Notes: generated by a model from the sequence alone, not told the origin. Shown: positions 32,771-43,032, numbered from the stretch's first letter. The stretch is DNA of 64,000 nt from CBFDBF01 sp050291465 (GCA_050291465.1 JBNKJV010000004.1:156691-220690); one strand, 5' to 3'. A program made the numbers and translations.

Positions 32771-35152
32771 CTAGCTCACTATTCCATTTGATTTCAGTAG
32801 CTGTAGCAACTCGCCCAGATCAATAGTGTCGATGCCGTCGAGCTCGATACCAAGCAACTCATCTATATTTTCATACTCACTCAGGCGGCCACGCAATTGC
32901 ACCTCGAGTACTCCAAGATCCAACGTGTCTCCAAGCTCGATCGCATCATTTATGTCCTCAACCATAGGCTGTAACTCATGATTGAGCATCAATTTAACCT
33001 TCTCAAGATCCGTTAACGATCTTGTGGATGCCTGGGCGCTTTTTGGCGTATCGACTGCCTTTGACTCAGCGGGCGCGTTTTTGGCCGCCTCCTGCCGCCA
33101 TTCATATTGCAAATAGTGGAGGCTTTTTACCCCCGGAGATATAACGGAAGCATAGTCTGGAGTTTTCTTCCTCATAATCTGAAGCAGGTCTTCCGTCGTA
33201 CCTGTATATCCGGGATAATCTCTACAAATAGTACGATCTTCATGCTTAAGAGGATTTATCTTTCTGCTTAGGAAATTACAATACGTTACGATAAGTATCA
33301 TTGGACCTATCAATAGCTCCCCTATTTCAGATCCGAGATGACGAAGCGTTCCATATCCATCCGTCGCCATATCTTCCTGCTGCACACTCCCCCAAAAGTT
33401 GTCCCATACGCTACAGATCGTATCGAGCTGACCCTCCAGGAGGACAATGAGATCTTCCGGTTCTCTTATCCAGTCCATATTGGCGAGTATTATTCTTTGT
33501 TGTTCTTCGGATAGTGGCTCATGCACCAACGGGCAGGGCACTCCGAGTACCGCGGCCCGCCTACCGGCAGCCTCTATGACTTCAGGCAATGCCAGAGGCG
33601 CAATACTTACCATCACGGTTATCATCTCCGCCTCCTTGCCCTTTTTCTTCACATGTTCCATTCCTTTTGATGCAAGAAGCTTCAGCTTTTTTAGCGTTTT
33701 ATATAATTCTCCCACCATTTCCTCAGGATACATTCCATTCCCGATCCTAACTTCCTCCTCCTCCACCCATCGCAGCTTGCATGTTTCCCCTAACCCGTTA
33801 TCCAGAAAAAACCCCTCTTTTATGGTCTGCAGACAAATCGCCGTCAACTTATCCATAGGAACCTCACGCACAAGCGGGGTTAGTAACGCATAGGGCGACT
33901 CGTTAATCAGCTCGAAAAATATATTGTTCTGCTCAACGTGCCGCATCAACCGCTTCGCGCGATCCCCATCACTTCCTATTTGATGATATTCATCCGGAAA
34001 ATAGGCGGCGAGCCTGGCTTCTACATCTTTTCCTTCTTCAGTAGACGCAAACAGTTGGAGGGTGATATATGCCCAGTCCTGAAATTGTTTGGCGATATCC
34101 TCCTGCAGACTCCCATTCTTTGCGCGTTCAAGTTGGCCGCGAAAATATTCGACCAATGCTTCTTTTGTTCCGGCCCGATTTGCGGCCATATATCGGGACT
34201 GGATGGCGATTGCCTCTTTTCTCTCTTCCAGCTGAACGGACATATCCTGCTGGTCACTACTTGTTTGCAGCAGAATGGGCTCATATCCCTCCTTTGGTTC
34301 ATGATACAGACAATCGCTATGGACATTCGGATATGGAAGCGCCACGTATTTTCCAGTCGAGCAGCGACTACACCAACTATGAAATCTCGGCTCCCCGCTA
34401 CTCTCCCCTTTGCTGTAATACAGCGACGTTATTTCATTTGCCTCGTCCGCCTGTATACCCTCCATCATTCCGTGATGTATTTTCGGATCCGAGATCCCTT
34501 TCAGCACCTCGAAGTTCTTTTGCGGATTAACGAATACTTCATGGAGGCATGACATACATGTTTTCGCCCGACCTATATTGGATCCCTGGTAATCAGAACA
34601 ATTACCCTCCCTGTTCTTAAACTCACATATCTCATATATCTGGTCTTTAGCCTTAGCCGCGCAATAATCAGACATTATCGGCTTGAATCCCCAGGCGACA
34701 CTCTGCACCTTAATCTGTTCCGCTTTTTGTTTTGCTTCCGCCACCTGTTGCTTTGTTTCGTCCTCCTTGATCTTCGTCATAGCCTGAAGTACTGAAGCAC
34801 CTCCTCCGTGTACTATTTGATCGCTAATTCGCCTGGCTTCACGGTAGTTGGCGCAGTCCTCGCAGGAAACTTTCTCATGTTGATCGGGCAACGAGAGGTC
34901 CTGTTCAAGCTCTGGCCGCACTGAAATACTATATATATCAACCGCGCCCTGTGGTTGATTTACAGAAATTATATTTGTGCCGCATTTCGGGCAGAACCGT
35001 TCCTGACCATCCAGAACTTGGCCACAATCCGGGTTAGGGCACTGATTGCCGGCACCTGTATTTAATGCCAATTCAGATCCACATTCACTGCAATAAATGC
35101 TGGTAGCGTTTACATCCGAACCACAAGAACGGCAACGGGATAATCGTTCCAT
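32771..35152 (-). CDS. Double zinc-ribbon protein with repeated Cys modules, 793 aa
   Basis: The N-terminus has two zinc ribbons: C7-x2-C10-x10-C21-x2-C24 and C38-x4-C43-x10-C54-x2-C57. Next come a Cys module at 97-185 like that of the 109-residue protein, and a third Cys cluster at 199-281 ('KTCMSCLHEV' ... 'HSWCSRCS' ... 'SDCLYHEP'). The remaining 500 residues are helical with no recognised motif, ending in a Leu/Asp-rich tail. GAGGTGG precedes the ATG. It is the second gene of the operon, and the first 60 residues are clearly homologous to those of the 402-residue protein upstream. Function unknown. Confidence 0.75.
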   Translation of the reverse strand: MERLSRCRSCGSDVNATSIYCSECGSELALNTGAGNQCPNPDCGQVLDGQERFCPKCGTNIISVNQPQGAVDIYSISVRPELEQDLSLPDQHEKVSCEDCANYREARRISDQIVHGGGASVLQAMTKIKEDETKQQVAEAKQKAEQIKVQSVAWGFKPIMSDYCAAKAKDQIYEICEFKNREGNCSDYQGSNIGRAKTCMSCLHEVFVNPQKNFEVLKGISDPKIHHGMMEGIQADEANEITSLYYSKGESSGEPRFHSWCSRCSTGKYVALPYPNVHSDCLYHEPKEGYEPILLQTSSDQQDMSVQLEERKEAIAIQSRYMAANRAGTKEALVEYFRGQLERAKNGSLQEDIAKQFQDWAYITLQLFASTEEGKDVEARLAAYFPDEYHQIGSDGDRAKRLMRHVEQNNIFFELINESPYALLTPLVREVPMDKLTAICLQTIKEGFFLDNGLGETCKLRWVEEEEVRIGNGMYPEEMVGELYKTLKKLKLLASKGMEHVKKKGKEAEMITVMVSIAPLALPEVIEAAGRRAAVLGVPCPLVHEPLSEEQQRIILANMDWIREPEDLIVLLEGQLDTICSVWDNFWGSVQQEDMATDGYGTLRHLGSEIGELLIGPMILIVTYCNFLSRKINPLKHEDRTICRDYPGYTGTTEDLLQIMRKKTPDYASVISPGVKSLHYLQYEWRQEAAKNAPAESKAVDTPKSAQASTRSLTDLEKVKLMLNHELQPMVEDINDAIELGDTLDLGVLEVQLRGRLSEYENIDELLGIELDGIDTIDLGELLQLLKSNGIVS

Positions 35153-35224
35153 AATCCACCTCAGATAACCGCCATCTATATTGTTAATAGCCCTTCATTA
35201 GTCGAGCTATATAGTTTGTACATA

Positions 35225-36433
35225 CTATCCGGATTGCATGGATGATATTAATTGTCCATTGCTGACCGTGTTTTTTACGGTCGCACTCATATTCAAATAA
35301 GCGCCTATTCTCCAATATTCCATCTGCTCGTCATCGTTACCCTCTTTTTCCAGAATATACCCGAATTGATCTGAAAAGTTCTCCAGCATCATTTGCAGAA
35401 ACGGAGTTAATCCTAGTTGACGAATCATATTTACCATATTTGACAGGTAAAATATGTTTCTCTCCCATGACGGAATCTGATTGGCTAATTGACTATCGAG
35501 GAATACTGTATACACTGATTCTGCAAATGCTTTTTCATAGTCTCCCTGTCTATCATAGATGGCATATAGCATGTTATGCGCATATGGATAGTGAGGATCC
35601 AAAACGGTTAACCTTTCAAATCCTTCCTGCGCCTCTTTTAATCTTTCCTCGCAATAATATGAATAGTAGGTATTGGCCTCGGCATCAAACTGCCCACTCG
35701 ATATGTTATTAACTTCCTTTTGAGTTTTATCATCAATCAGATAACTGCGGTATTTACCAATCGAATCATTGAGAATAGTGTCGACATAATTCTCAAATCC
35801 AGTCATTATCAATGCTGTAATTCTATCTCTCTTCCGCTCGAGCTTCGCTATATCCAGCGTTCTCCCGGGAAACCTATTTGAAACTATTTCCATGAATTCT
35901 GGAGTATCAAGAGAATGGGCGGCATACATTGGCACAACCATATTCGGTAATTCCACAACTTTTGGACGTTCCTCATTAAGCAACTTTAATATATGCGGAT
36001 TGGAGATCGCGGAATCCCATCCCTTTATCGAATAGTCTGGTTTGCCGCCAACTCCCAAAGCACTGACCGCTATTGCCGTTCTGGATATTTCTTTTAACAG
36101 CATCGCATCAAAAGCGCGATCGTCATCCGGTTTTTCTTTCAGATACGAATCGGCGACATCAAACACCTGCTTATGCACCTTGAACACTAATTGAGTAGGT
36201 TCGACTGACGATTTTTCAACGCCAGCGGCCTCCGGCCCTTCAATCTTTGTCCCACAATTCGGACAAAATTTCTCATTACCCTCAATACCCTCTCCGCATT
36301 CCGGATTCGGACATTGATTGGAAGTTGAAACAGGGATTGGAACGATCTTGTCGCCACACTCTGAACAATATTTTTGCTCAGATTGCACCTCGACCCCACA
36401 GCTCTGGCACTTAAGTATATGCTCCATATTCAT
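35225..36433 (-). CDS. Double zinc-ribbon protein with TPR-like helices, 402 aa
   Basis: First gene of the five-gene operon, with AGGAG five bases before the ATG. Zinc ribbons are C9-x2-C12-x10-C23-x2-C26 and C41-x4-C46-x10-C57-x2-C60, the same Cys spacing as in the 793-residue neighbour. The central part is unassigned; residues of about 255-320 hold a TPR-like pair ('AQEGFERLTVLDPHYPYAHNMLYAIYDRQGDYEKAF'). No catalytic motif was seen. The shared ribbons suggest that both proteins recognise the same partner, possibly nucleic acid or another operon product. Confidence 0.75.
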   Translation of the reverse strand: MNMEHILKCQSCGVEVQSEQKYCSECGDKIVPIPVSTSNQCPNPECGEGIEGNEKFCPNCGTKIEGPEAAGVEKSSVEPTQLVFKVHKQVFDVADSYLKEKPDDDRAFDAMLLKEISRTAIAVSALGVGGKPDYSIKGWDSAISNPHILKLLNEERPKVVELPNMVVPMYAAHSLDTPEFMEIVSNRFPGRTLDIAKLERKRDRITALIMTGFENYVDTILNDSIGKYRSYLIDDKTQKEVNNISSGQFDAEANTYYSYYCEERLKEAQEGFERLTVLDPHYPYAHNMLYAIYDRQGDYEKAFAESVYTVFLDSQLANQIPSWERNIFYLSNMVNMIRQLGLTPFLQMMLENFSDQFGYILEKEGNDDEQMEYWRIGAYLNMSATVKNTVSNGQLISSMQSG

Positions 36434-37198
36434 TTGCTCCTTATGAATATTCTGAACAAAAATTTCTTGTTAGGCTCGAATCAACTCAAATACATGCGTA
36501 TTTATTGTTTTACATCCGCCCCGAGCCCATTTATCGGGCACTCCAGATTCAAGATCTATTACCCAGTTCATCCATCTAGACTGGACCCTCAATAGCACTT
36601 TCTATCTTGTACGCAACACTAAAAGTTGGCTGACACGGCCAATCTTCAACCAAATCGGCAAACTCAGCAAGTCTCCCGCCACCGTTTGGCGCCCGCCGTT
36701 CCTTGCCTCGGAAAAGCACCTACCCCATCTTTTCCCTTAAGATCCCGTTACTTACCAAGAAACTTAATGAATTCCAGTTCGTAATTTATGGCGATGAAGT
36801 AAGTCATCGTGGTTTCCGATTCGTAGCTTTCCTCACCATTGCTTTTTGTGAGTATGTTCCCACATCCCACATTTGCACTGAACTTCAGATTATCCAGAAA
36901 GAAGGCATGTCCCGACAGTACCATCGTGGGGCCGAAAGTACCCTCCCGCCGTATGGGGGGACGGCACCGGAAACACAATATGGACGAAGGAAACAATAAC
37001 TGCCAGATATTGTTTGGAGTCTTTTAGATACTTTTATTCTTGAATATGCACCCACTCCCGAAGGATGGGTTCCCATACTTACGGTTGCTAGCAACACACT
37101 TTAGCGGCTTTTTATAACTTCAGAGTTAGCTGAGGGCATCGCATTAAAGCGCTCGACAGACAGATACTAGCCTCTTCCAAGCGCGAAGGGGATCGCCG
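36434..37198. other. 765-base interval upstream of the zinc-ribbon operon
   Basis: No well-supported gene. An 82-codon minus-strand frame (36748-36996) ends in a beta-strand-like sequence ('TMTYFIAINYELEFIKFLGK'), perhaps the remnant of a barrel protein, but its 5' part is not protein-like. The operon promoter should lie at 36440-36600 on the minus strand; no clear -35/-10 pair was identified. Together with the AT-rich operon this interval marks a composition boundary against the GC-rich gene at 37199. Confidence 0.4.
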
Positions 37199-40100
37199 CT
37201 ATCGCCCTTCCGATATTTCGGGTGCCACATGCACTTGGTTGCGCCCCGTCCGCTTGGCTCGATAAAGGGCGATATCCGCCTCTCGCAGCAGGTGCTCCGC
37301 GCCCCCTTTCAGTCCTGGCACCATGGTGGCTGTACCGACGCTCACGGTAATTACTCCGGCCGCCGAGGAGTAGGCGTGCTCGATCGCCAATAATTCCACC
37401 GCATGGCGAACATCCTCCGCCATCCGCGCCGCACCGTCCCGATCCGTATCGGGCAGGATGAGCATAAACTCCTCTCCACCGTAGCGGGCAACAAGGTCGG
37501 CAGGCCGCTTCATTTGTGCGTTAACGGTTTCGGCCACCGCCACCAGGCAGTCATCGCCGGCCTGATGCCCGTAGTTGTCATTAAAGGCCTTGAAGTGATC
37601 CACATCCAGCATAATTATCGACAGCGGCTGTTTCTCCCTCCTTAGACGCGTCCACGCCATCTCCAGGTAACTGTCACCCCTGCGGCGGTTGGCAACACCG
37701 GTAAGGCCGTCACGTTCAGCCAATCCCTGGAGCTTCAGGTTGAGCTGTTCCAGACGGGCGGTCCGCTCAGCGACCTTCTCTTCCAGGGTTCGCGAGTAGT
37801 CCTGCACCTGTTCGTAAAGTTTCGCATTCTCTATCGCCACCGCCGCCTGAGCTGCCAGCAAACGTATCACCTCCACCCTCTCCTCAGTGAAAATCCCGCT
37901 TGCCAGATTATTCTCCATATACAGGGCGGCTTCGAAACGTTCCCGCCGAAGGGGTACACAAAGGATCGATGTCGGCCTGAATCTGAGTACGTACGGATCT
38001 TGTACGAACTGCCCTTCGCCGGCCGCGTCGTGAAGCACCAATGCCTCACCGCGGTGCAGGACCTGGCTGATGAGAGTCACGGGCAAAGGTATTTGTCCGC
38101 CTTGGGGATTCGACACCAGGGAATAGGCCGGCACATCCGCGGTTGACAGTTCCTCAGCCGGGAGCACAGCTCCCTCCGCCACCAGCCGCCCTTCCCGCCG
38201 AACCACCAGGCAACCCCATTGACCGCCGGCGTTTTCCAACAGGATACCCACGGTGGTTTTGAGCAGCCTGCCCAGAACCATCTCGCCGGAGATCTCTCGC
38301 GATGCCTTCATGATCGAGGACAGATCCAGATCGCCCACCTCATGCGCCGCTGCCGATACACGGCCCGCTGTCAGTTCCCGCAGCACCGGGAATTCCTGCT
38401 CCAGCAACGCCACCTTCCGCTGAGCGCCCCAACGGTCATAGAGGCGATGGGCGCCACGCAAGTAGCCCTCTGCCGACCTCCTGCCACCGCTGGCCAACAG
38501 ATGTCGCGCGGCCCGCTCGCAGGCAGTAGCCTCGTCGCGGAGAAAGCCGCTTTCCCGTGCCGCATCGATAGCGGAATCATAGCGTTCCAGGGCGGCCTCC
38601 CGAGCGCCATCCAGACGCAACAACTCGGCCTCCATCAGAAACTGGAGATGGCGAAAATTCGCTTCGCAATTGTCGGCCCAACGCGCCATGCGCGCGAGAT
38701 CGCGCTCCAGCCGTTTCCGCGTCGCGTACCGCTCATCTACGGCCATCTCAGGATAGCGGGTGGCCAGGGTTAAAAACGCAACGATGTAAAAGCGCACCAG
38801 TTGCGGTAGAGACATGGTCGACTTGATCAGCGGGTCCTGAGCACGTATATGCTCTAGAGCCCGACCGTAATCACCGTAAAGCAGACAGATCTCGGCGTTA
38901 TAGATGTGATAGTTGGCGATCCCGGTCATAAATTGGCGTTGGTGCATACCGGCCAGACACTGTTCCTCATCGAAGCTGTCGTTACTCAAACTGAATGGCG
39001 AATCGGTAAGGCCGAGCAAATTGCGCTGTAACTGCAGGAACAGGGTGCCGGAGTCTAGGGAGTCCTGATAGGCGCATTCGCGCACGATCTCCAGGTTCTC
39101 GGCATGCAGCCGGTGGGCCGTCTCCAGATCCAGGGTCGGATCCCAGATCACGCAGTCCTGGGCGCTATAGGCGAGATAAAGCAGATCGCCCGACTGGTAA
39201 CCTGCTTCAATCCCCTTACGAAACCACGGTGTCAGGCTCGACCAGTGGTTGCTCCAATGGTGCACGAACATGGCATAGACGTAGATCACCCGCGCCCGGA
39301 GAGCCAGGTCGTCGAGGCGCTCATTGATCGCCAGTCCGACTTTCCCGTACTGATAGCCGACTGCCGGTTGGTTCAACTCGCCGCAGAGCAGCATGCCATA
39401 GGCGGCATAGGCGAAGGCCGACTCGGGGCAGTTGCCGTGGCGCAGCGAGAGATTGACCGCTTTCAGCACCAGATAAGGAAACAGGTTACCGCTGCCGGAG
39501 AGGAAGGCGGCCGCAAAGATCTCCATCAACAGCCGCATGGCAGTCAGGGTGGAAGGATCCTTCACCGGAGGCGCATCCACCAGGTCGGCGATGCGGCGCC
39601 CGCCGAGATTCTCCTCCACTAACCGTCGTTCCTCGGCAATGTCCGCCGCCGTGGGTTGCTCGGTAAACTCCACACCGAGTAAAGAGAGGCCCTGAATAGC
39701 CGAGAGAATGGACTCCTCCATGCGCCCGAGGGTCGCGTACTGCCGGGTGCGGGTAGCAAGTATGTCGCTGCGCGCCAGATCTGACGGGGCGTGTCCCAGC
39801 ATCACCTCAATCCATTCTTCCGCCTCTTCGGTGCGGCCGGTGAGATAGACGCATTGCTGTATCTCCGCCGCCAAGGCTCGCATCAGCACCGGCGTCTGAC
39901 CCCAAGGATCGGCCGGCAACAACTCCGCTGCCACCCGCAAATACGTCAGCGCCGCCTCGTAGGCCGCGGAACGCCTGGCGCGCACACCCGCACGCAAGTT
40001 CAGTTCAGCCAGAAGCAACCGTTCGTCGACGGACTCGATCAGCAGGCGGCCCTCATTGAGGTGCCCGACTATATCGATAAGACGTTCGTCCGGTACCGAA

Positions 40101-42268
40101 TCGCCGACTTGCCCCAACATAAGGCGGCCCACGGAGAGATGCACCTCCGGCAACCGTCGGGTATCGATCAGGGCGTAAGCCGCCTGTTGCACGCGGTCAT
40201 GGTGGAACCGGTAGGAAGGATTGAGTTCCAGAGGCTGGGTACTCTCCTCTACCAGGCGGTAATCGCCATGCAGCGGCAGCACGGCGTGCTGCTTAAGTGC
40301 CGGCAACAACGCCTCCGCGGTTTCTATAGGAGTGTGTTCATAAATCGTGGAAAGGATACGCAGATCGAAGATACCGCCGATACAGGCCGCCAACTGCAGG
40401 ACCCGCTGGGTCTCGGGCTGCAGTCGTCGCAGATTGTTCACCATAAATTCAACGACATCACTACTGATGCCGGACCAGCGTGCCACATCCAGATCCCAGT
40501 TCCATCGCCCGCTGGCCGGATCGCGGACGACAGCCCCCTCCTTGTGGAGTTGCCGCAACAGCTCGTTGGTGAAGAAAGGGTTACCCTGGGCCTTGTCATA
40601 GAGCATATCGCTCAGTGAACGGGTCTCGCGCAACTCGCGGCACAGGGCGTCGGCCACCAGGTGGGTCACCGAGTCCCGATCCAACGGACCGACGGGCAGC
40701 AGACGTACACTTTTTTGCGTCCGCAAGTCTTCAAGCAGCAGCCGCAACGGATGTCCCGTGCCCACCTCATTGCTGCGATAGGCGCCGATCAGCAACAGGT
40801 GACTCAGTTCCCGGGAAGTCACCAGGCGACGCAACAACTCCAGGGTCGGCAAGTCACTCCACTGCAGATCATCGAAGAACAGCACTACCGGGTGCCCTTC
40901 CCCCGCGAACACCCCTAGAAAATGGATTAACACGATGTGCAGGCGGTTACGCGCCTCCGCCGGCGGCAATTCGGCTACCTCCGGTTGCGGACCGATAATC
41001 AGTTCCAGTTCCGGGACCATGTCCACTACCAGGCGCGCATTCGGCGCCAGTGCATCCAACAACCGCCTGCGCCATTTCATCAACCGCTTTTCCGGTTCCG
41101 CCAACACCTGCTGCACCAGACCACGGAAGGCGGCGGTCAGGGCGGCGTATACTTCTCCCTGTTGGAACTGCTCAAACTTACCCTGGACCAGAAAGCCCCA
41201 CTCACGCACCAGGGAACGATCAAGTTCGTTTACCAGGGCCGATTTGCCGACGCCCGAATACCCGTGGATCAAGCAGAATTCCACCTGCCCCCGCAGCGCC
41301 GATTCGAACAGGTCGAACAGCTTCCCCAGCTCTTGCTCACGGCCATACAAGTGCTGGGGAAGCAGAAACTTCTGGGTCACATCGTGCAGCCCCGGCGCAA
41401 AGGGCTCGATCTCGCCCCTGGTCGCCAGCTCATCTGCACAACGCTCCAGGTCATGCATCAACACCTTGGCACTTTGATAACGCTCCTCGGGATTCTTGGC
41501 CAACAGCTTGAGAACGATGGCCGACACCGCTTCAGGTACCGCCGGCGACACCTCATGGGGCGATGGCGGCAGGCGACTGATATGACTGTATACCCACTCC
41601 AAAATGTTATCCGCCTGGAACGGGCGCTTGCCGATGAGCAGTTCGAACAGCAGCACGCCCAGAGAATAATAGTCGGAACGGTAATCCAGATCTCGATTCA
41701 TGCGCCCCGTCTGTTCCGGCGAAATGTAGGGCAACGGTCCCTCCAGGCGCCGCGATATCTGTACCGCCTGCCGCTCCTGATCCAGCTCGGAAGCGATACT
41801 AAAGCCGGAGAGTGAGACGACGCCGTTGGCTGGATCGAAAAGGACACAGTCGGGAGCCAATGCCTTATGAATGATATCCCGGGCATGTATCTCTCCCAGG
41901 ATGCGAACGAGCTGCAGGGCGATATCAAGCAACTCGGCCAAGGGCATACCGCCGCCATTCATGTGGGCGAGATGAGACCCCAGGGTGCTTTCAAACAGTT
42001 CGCCCACCAGGGCCAGGTTGCCGCTACCGTGAGGTATAGTGGCATGCACCGTGTATACACCGTCCACCTCGGCCAGCCGTCGGGCAATGGCCCCCTCACG
42101 CCGGATTGCGGCCACCTGCTGACGGTCCGGATATTCGGTACCGATGGTTTCCACCGCTACCGCCGCACCGTCCACGAGGCGGCGGCCGCGATATACCACG
42201 CGTTCGCCGAATCGCCTCAGGACCGGGCCGATCTCGTAACCGGGTAGTTGCAGACCCGTGGTTTGCAC
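37199..42268 (-). CDS. Pseudokinase / AAA ATPase / GAF / diguanylate cyclase sensor protein
   Basis: 1689 residues, GTG start. Domains: Ser/Thr kinase-like fold (1-270), AAA-type ATPase with Walker A 'GYSGVGKS' and Walker B 'VVLFFDDLQWSD' (about 300-580), a long helical repeat region (600-1290), GAF (about 1310-1470), coiled coil, and GGDEF (about 1510-1680) with GGEEF and an upstream RPAD I-site. In the kinase part the Lys of VAIK is Glu ('AVAVETIG'), the HRD/HKD Asp is Ala ('IIHKALAPD'), and DFG reads SGF, so phosphotransfer is unlikely. Output is probably c-di-GMP with product inhibition. It is the last gene of a three-gene operon. Confidence 0.88.
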   Translation of the reverse strand: MQTTGLQLPGYEIGPVLRRFGERVVYRGRRLVDGAAVAVETIGTEYPDRQQVAAIRREGAIARRLAEVDGVYTVHATIPHGSGNLALVGELFESTLGSHLAHMNGGGMPLAELLDIALQLVRILGEIHARDIIHKALAPDCVLFDPANGVVSLSGFSIASELDQERQAVQISRRLEGPLPYISPEQTGRMNRDLDYRSDYYSLGVLLFELLIGKRPFQADNILEWVYSHISRLPPSPHEVSPAVPEAVSAIVLKLLAKNPEERYQSAKVLMHDLERCADELATRGEIEPFAPGLHDVTQKFLLPQHLYGREQELGKLFDLFESALRGQVEFCLIHGYSGVGKSALVNELDRSLVREWGFLVQGKFEQFQQGEVYAALTAAFRGLVQQVLAEPEKRLMKWRRRLLDALAPNARLVVDMVPELELIIGPQPEVAELPPAEARNRLHIVLIHFLGVFAGEGHPVVLFFDDLQWSDLPTLELLRRLVTSRELSHLLLIGAYRSNEVGTGHPLRLLLEDLRTQKSVRLLPVGPLDRDSVTHLVADALCRELRETRSLSDMLYDKAQGNPFFTNELLRQLHKEGAVVRDPASGRWNWDLDVARWSGISSDVVEFMVNNLRRLQPETQRVLQLAACIGGIFDLRILSTIYEHTPIETAEALLPALKQHAVLPLHGDYRLVEESTQPLELNPSYRFHHDRVQQAAYALIDTRRLPEVHLSVGRLMLGQVGDSVPDERLIDIVGHLNEGRLLIESVDERLLLAELNLRAGVRARRSAAYEAALTYLRVAAELLPADPWGQTPVLMRALAAEIQQCVYLTGRTEEAEEWIEVMLGHAPSDLARSDILATRTRQYATLGRMEESILSAIQGLSLLGVEFTEQPTAADIAEERRLVEENLGGRRIADLVDAPPVKDPSTLTAMRLLMEIFAAAFLSGSGNLFPYLVLKAVNLSLRHGNCPESAFAYAAYGMLLCGELNQPAVGYQYGKVGLAINERLDDLALRARVIYVYAMFVHHWSNHWSSLTPWFRKGIEAGYQSGDLLYLAYSAQDCVIWDPTLDLETAHRLHAENLEIVRECAYQDSLDSGTLFLQLQRNLLGLTDSPFSLSNDSFDEEQCLAGMHQRQFMTGIANYHIYNAEICLLYGDYGRALEHIRAQDPLIKSTMSLPQLVRFYIVAFLTLATRYPEMAVDERYATRKRLERDLARMARWADNCEANFRHLQFLMEAELLRLDGAREAALERYDSAIDAARESGFLRDEATACERAARHLLASGGRRSAEGYLRGAHRLYDRWGAQRKVALLEQEFPVLRELTAGRVSAAAHEVGDLDLSSIMKASREISGEMVLGRLLKTTVGILLENAGGQWGCLVVRREGRLVAEGAVLPAEELSTADVPAYSLVSNPQGGQIPLPVTLISQVLHRGEALVLHDAAGEGQFVQDPYVLRFRPTSILCVPLRRERFEAALYMENNLASGIFTEERVEVIRLLAAQAAVAIENAKLYEQVQDYSRTLEEKVAERTARLEQLNLKLQGLAERDGLTGVANRRRGDSYLEMAWTRLRREKQPLSIIMLDVDHFKAFNDNYGHQAGDDCLVAVAETVNAQMKRPADLVARYGGEEFMLILPDTDRDGAARMAEDVRHAVELLAIEHAYSSAAGVITVSVGTATMVPGLKGGAEHLLREADIALYRAKRTGRNQVHVAPEISEGR

Positions 42269-42292
42269 TTGAGTAATCCCGCGCCCGGCGCC

Positions 42293-43009
42293 TCAGACAC
42301 CGAATATGCGGTTGAAGGTGGCGCAATAGTCCTGGTGCGCGGTATCACGCAATGGATCCCCATGGCCGCAAAGGACATGTTTAAACGATAGCGCCTTTAG
42401 GCGAGCAAAGTCATCCGCACCGGGTTCGGCCCTCTGGACCCACACCGGACCCAGATTAGCCGGCTGAAAGAAACCCATCTGCTGCATCAGTTCCCTTGAA
42501 GCGTCGGAAAAATACTCGTCCGGGGCAACCCAATTCTGCAGTGCATCGCAGGCGATCAGTATGCCTCCCGCCCGGTCGAGACACAGAATACCCTCGGGTA
42601 TCCGGGTAGTGCGGAAGTCGAACAAAGAGGCATCCGATATCGGCAAGGGGCTTTCCTGCGTGAGGGTGCTGGTCGCCTGCAACCCGGTCTCGTGCTCCAT
42701 TCCCGGCATGGCCCAGTACTCTGCGCCATAGCGATCCACATAGAACGGATCGTCGCGTCCATGCAGGGAACCGAGGCGGACCACGTCCGTGACCCGGCCG
42801 AGACGCTCGAGTTCCGCCAACCCCTCCTCGCCCAGGCGCACGCTGTTGACGATAATCAGACGTTCACCGTCCCGCACCACGGTCATGTTGCGGCTGAACT
42901 TCCAATCCATATCCTGAAGGACCGTCTCCATGGCGCCGCTAACGAAAAAGACATCGGGGAAAACCTCCTCGATATCTCCGTGGGAAAGTGCCGGGGGAAA
43001 CTGAACCAT
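42293..43009 (-). CDS. Metallo-hydrolase-like protein (MBL-related), 238 aa
   Basis: The pattern 'RNMTVVRDGERLIIVNSVRLGEEGLAELERLG' and a late 'VLCGHGDPLRDTAH' resembles divergent metallo-beta-lactamase-fold proteins of the DUF4336 type. The classic HxHxDH motif is replaced by 'SLHGRDDPFY', so metal-dependent hydrolysis is doubtful. The gene lies 25 bases upstream of the sensor gene and 23 bases downstream of the GGCT-like gene, so all three are probably co-transcribed. Function unknown. Confidence 0.6.
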   Translation of the reverse strand: MVQFPPALSHGDIEEVFPDVFFVSGAMETVLQDMDWKFSRNMTVVRDGERLIIVNSVRLGEEGLAELERLGRVTDVVRLGSLHGRDDPFYVDRYGAEYWAMPGMEHETGLQATSTLTQESPLPISDASLFDFRTTRIPEGILCLDRAGGILIACDALQNWVAPDEYFSDASRELMQQMGFFQPANLGPVWVQRAEPGADDFARLKALSFKHVLCGHGDPLRDTAHQDYCATFNRIFGV

Positions 43010-43032
43010 TGCGTACTCCTCAATCTTTGTAT

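Noticed and set aside
36703..36999. 98-codon plus-strand ORF in the interval before the sensor gene
   Set aside because: No motif, poor start and no conserved-looking composition.
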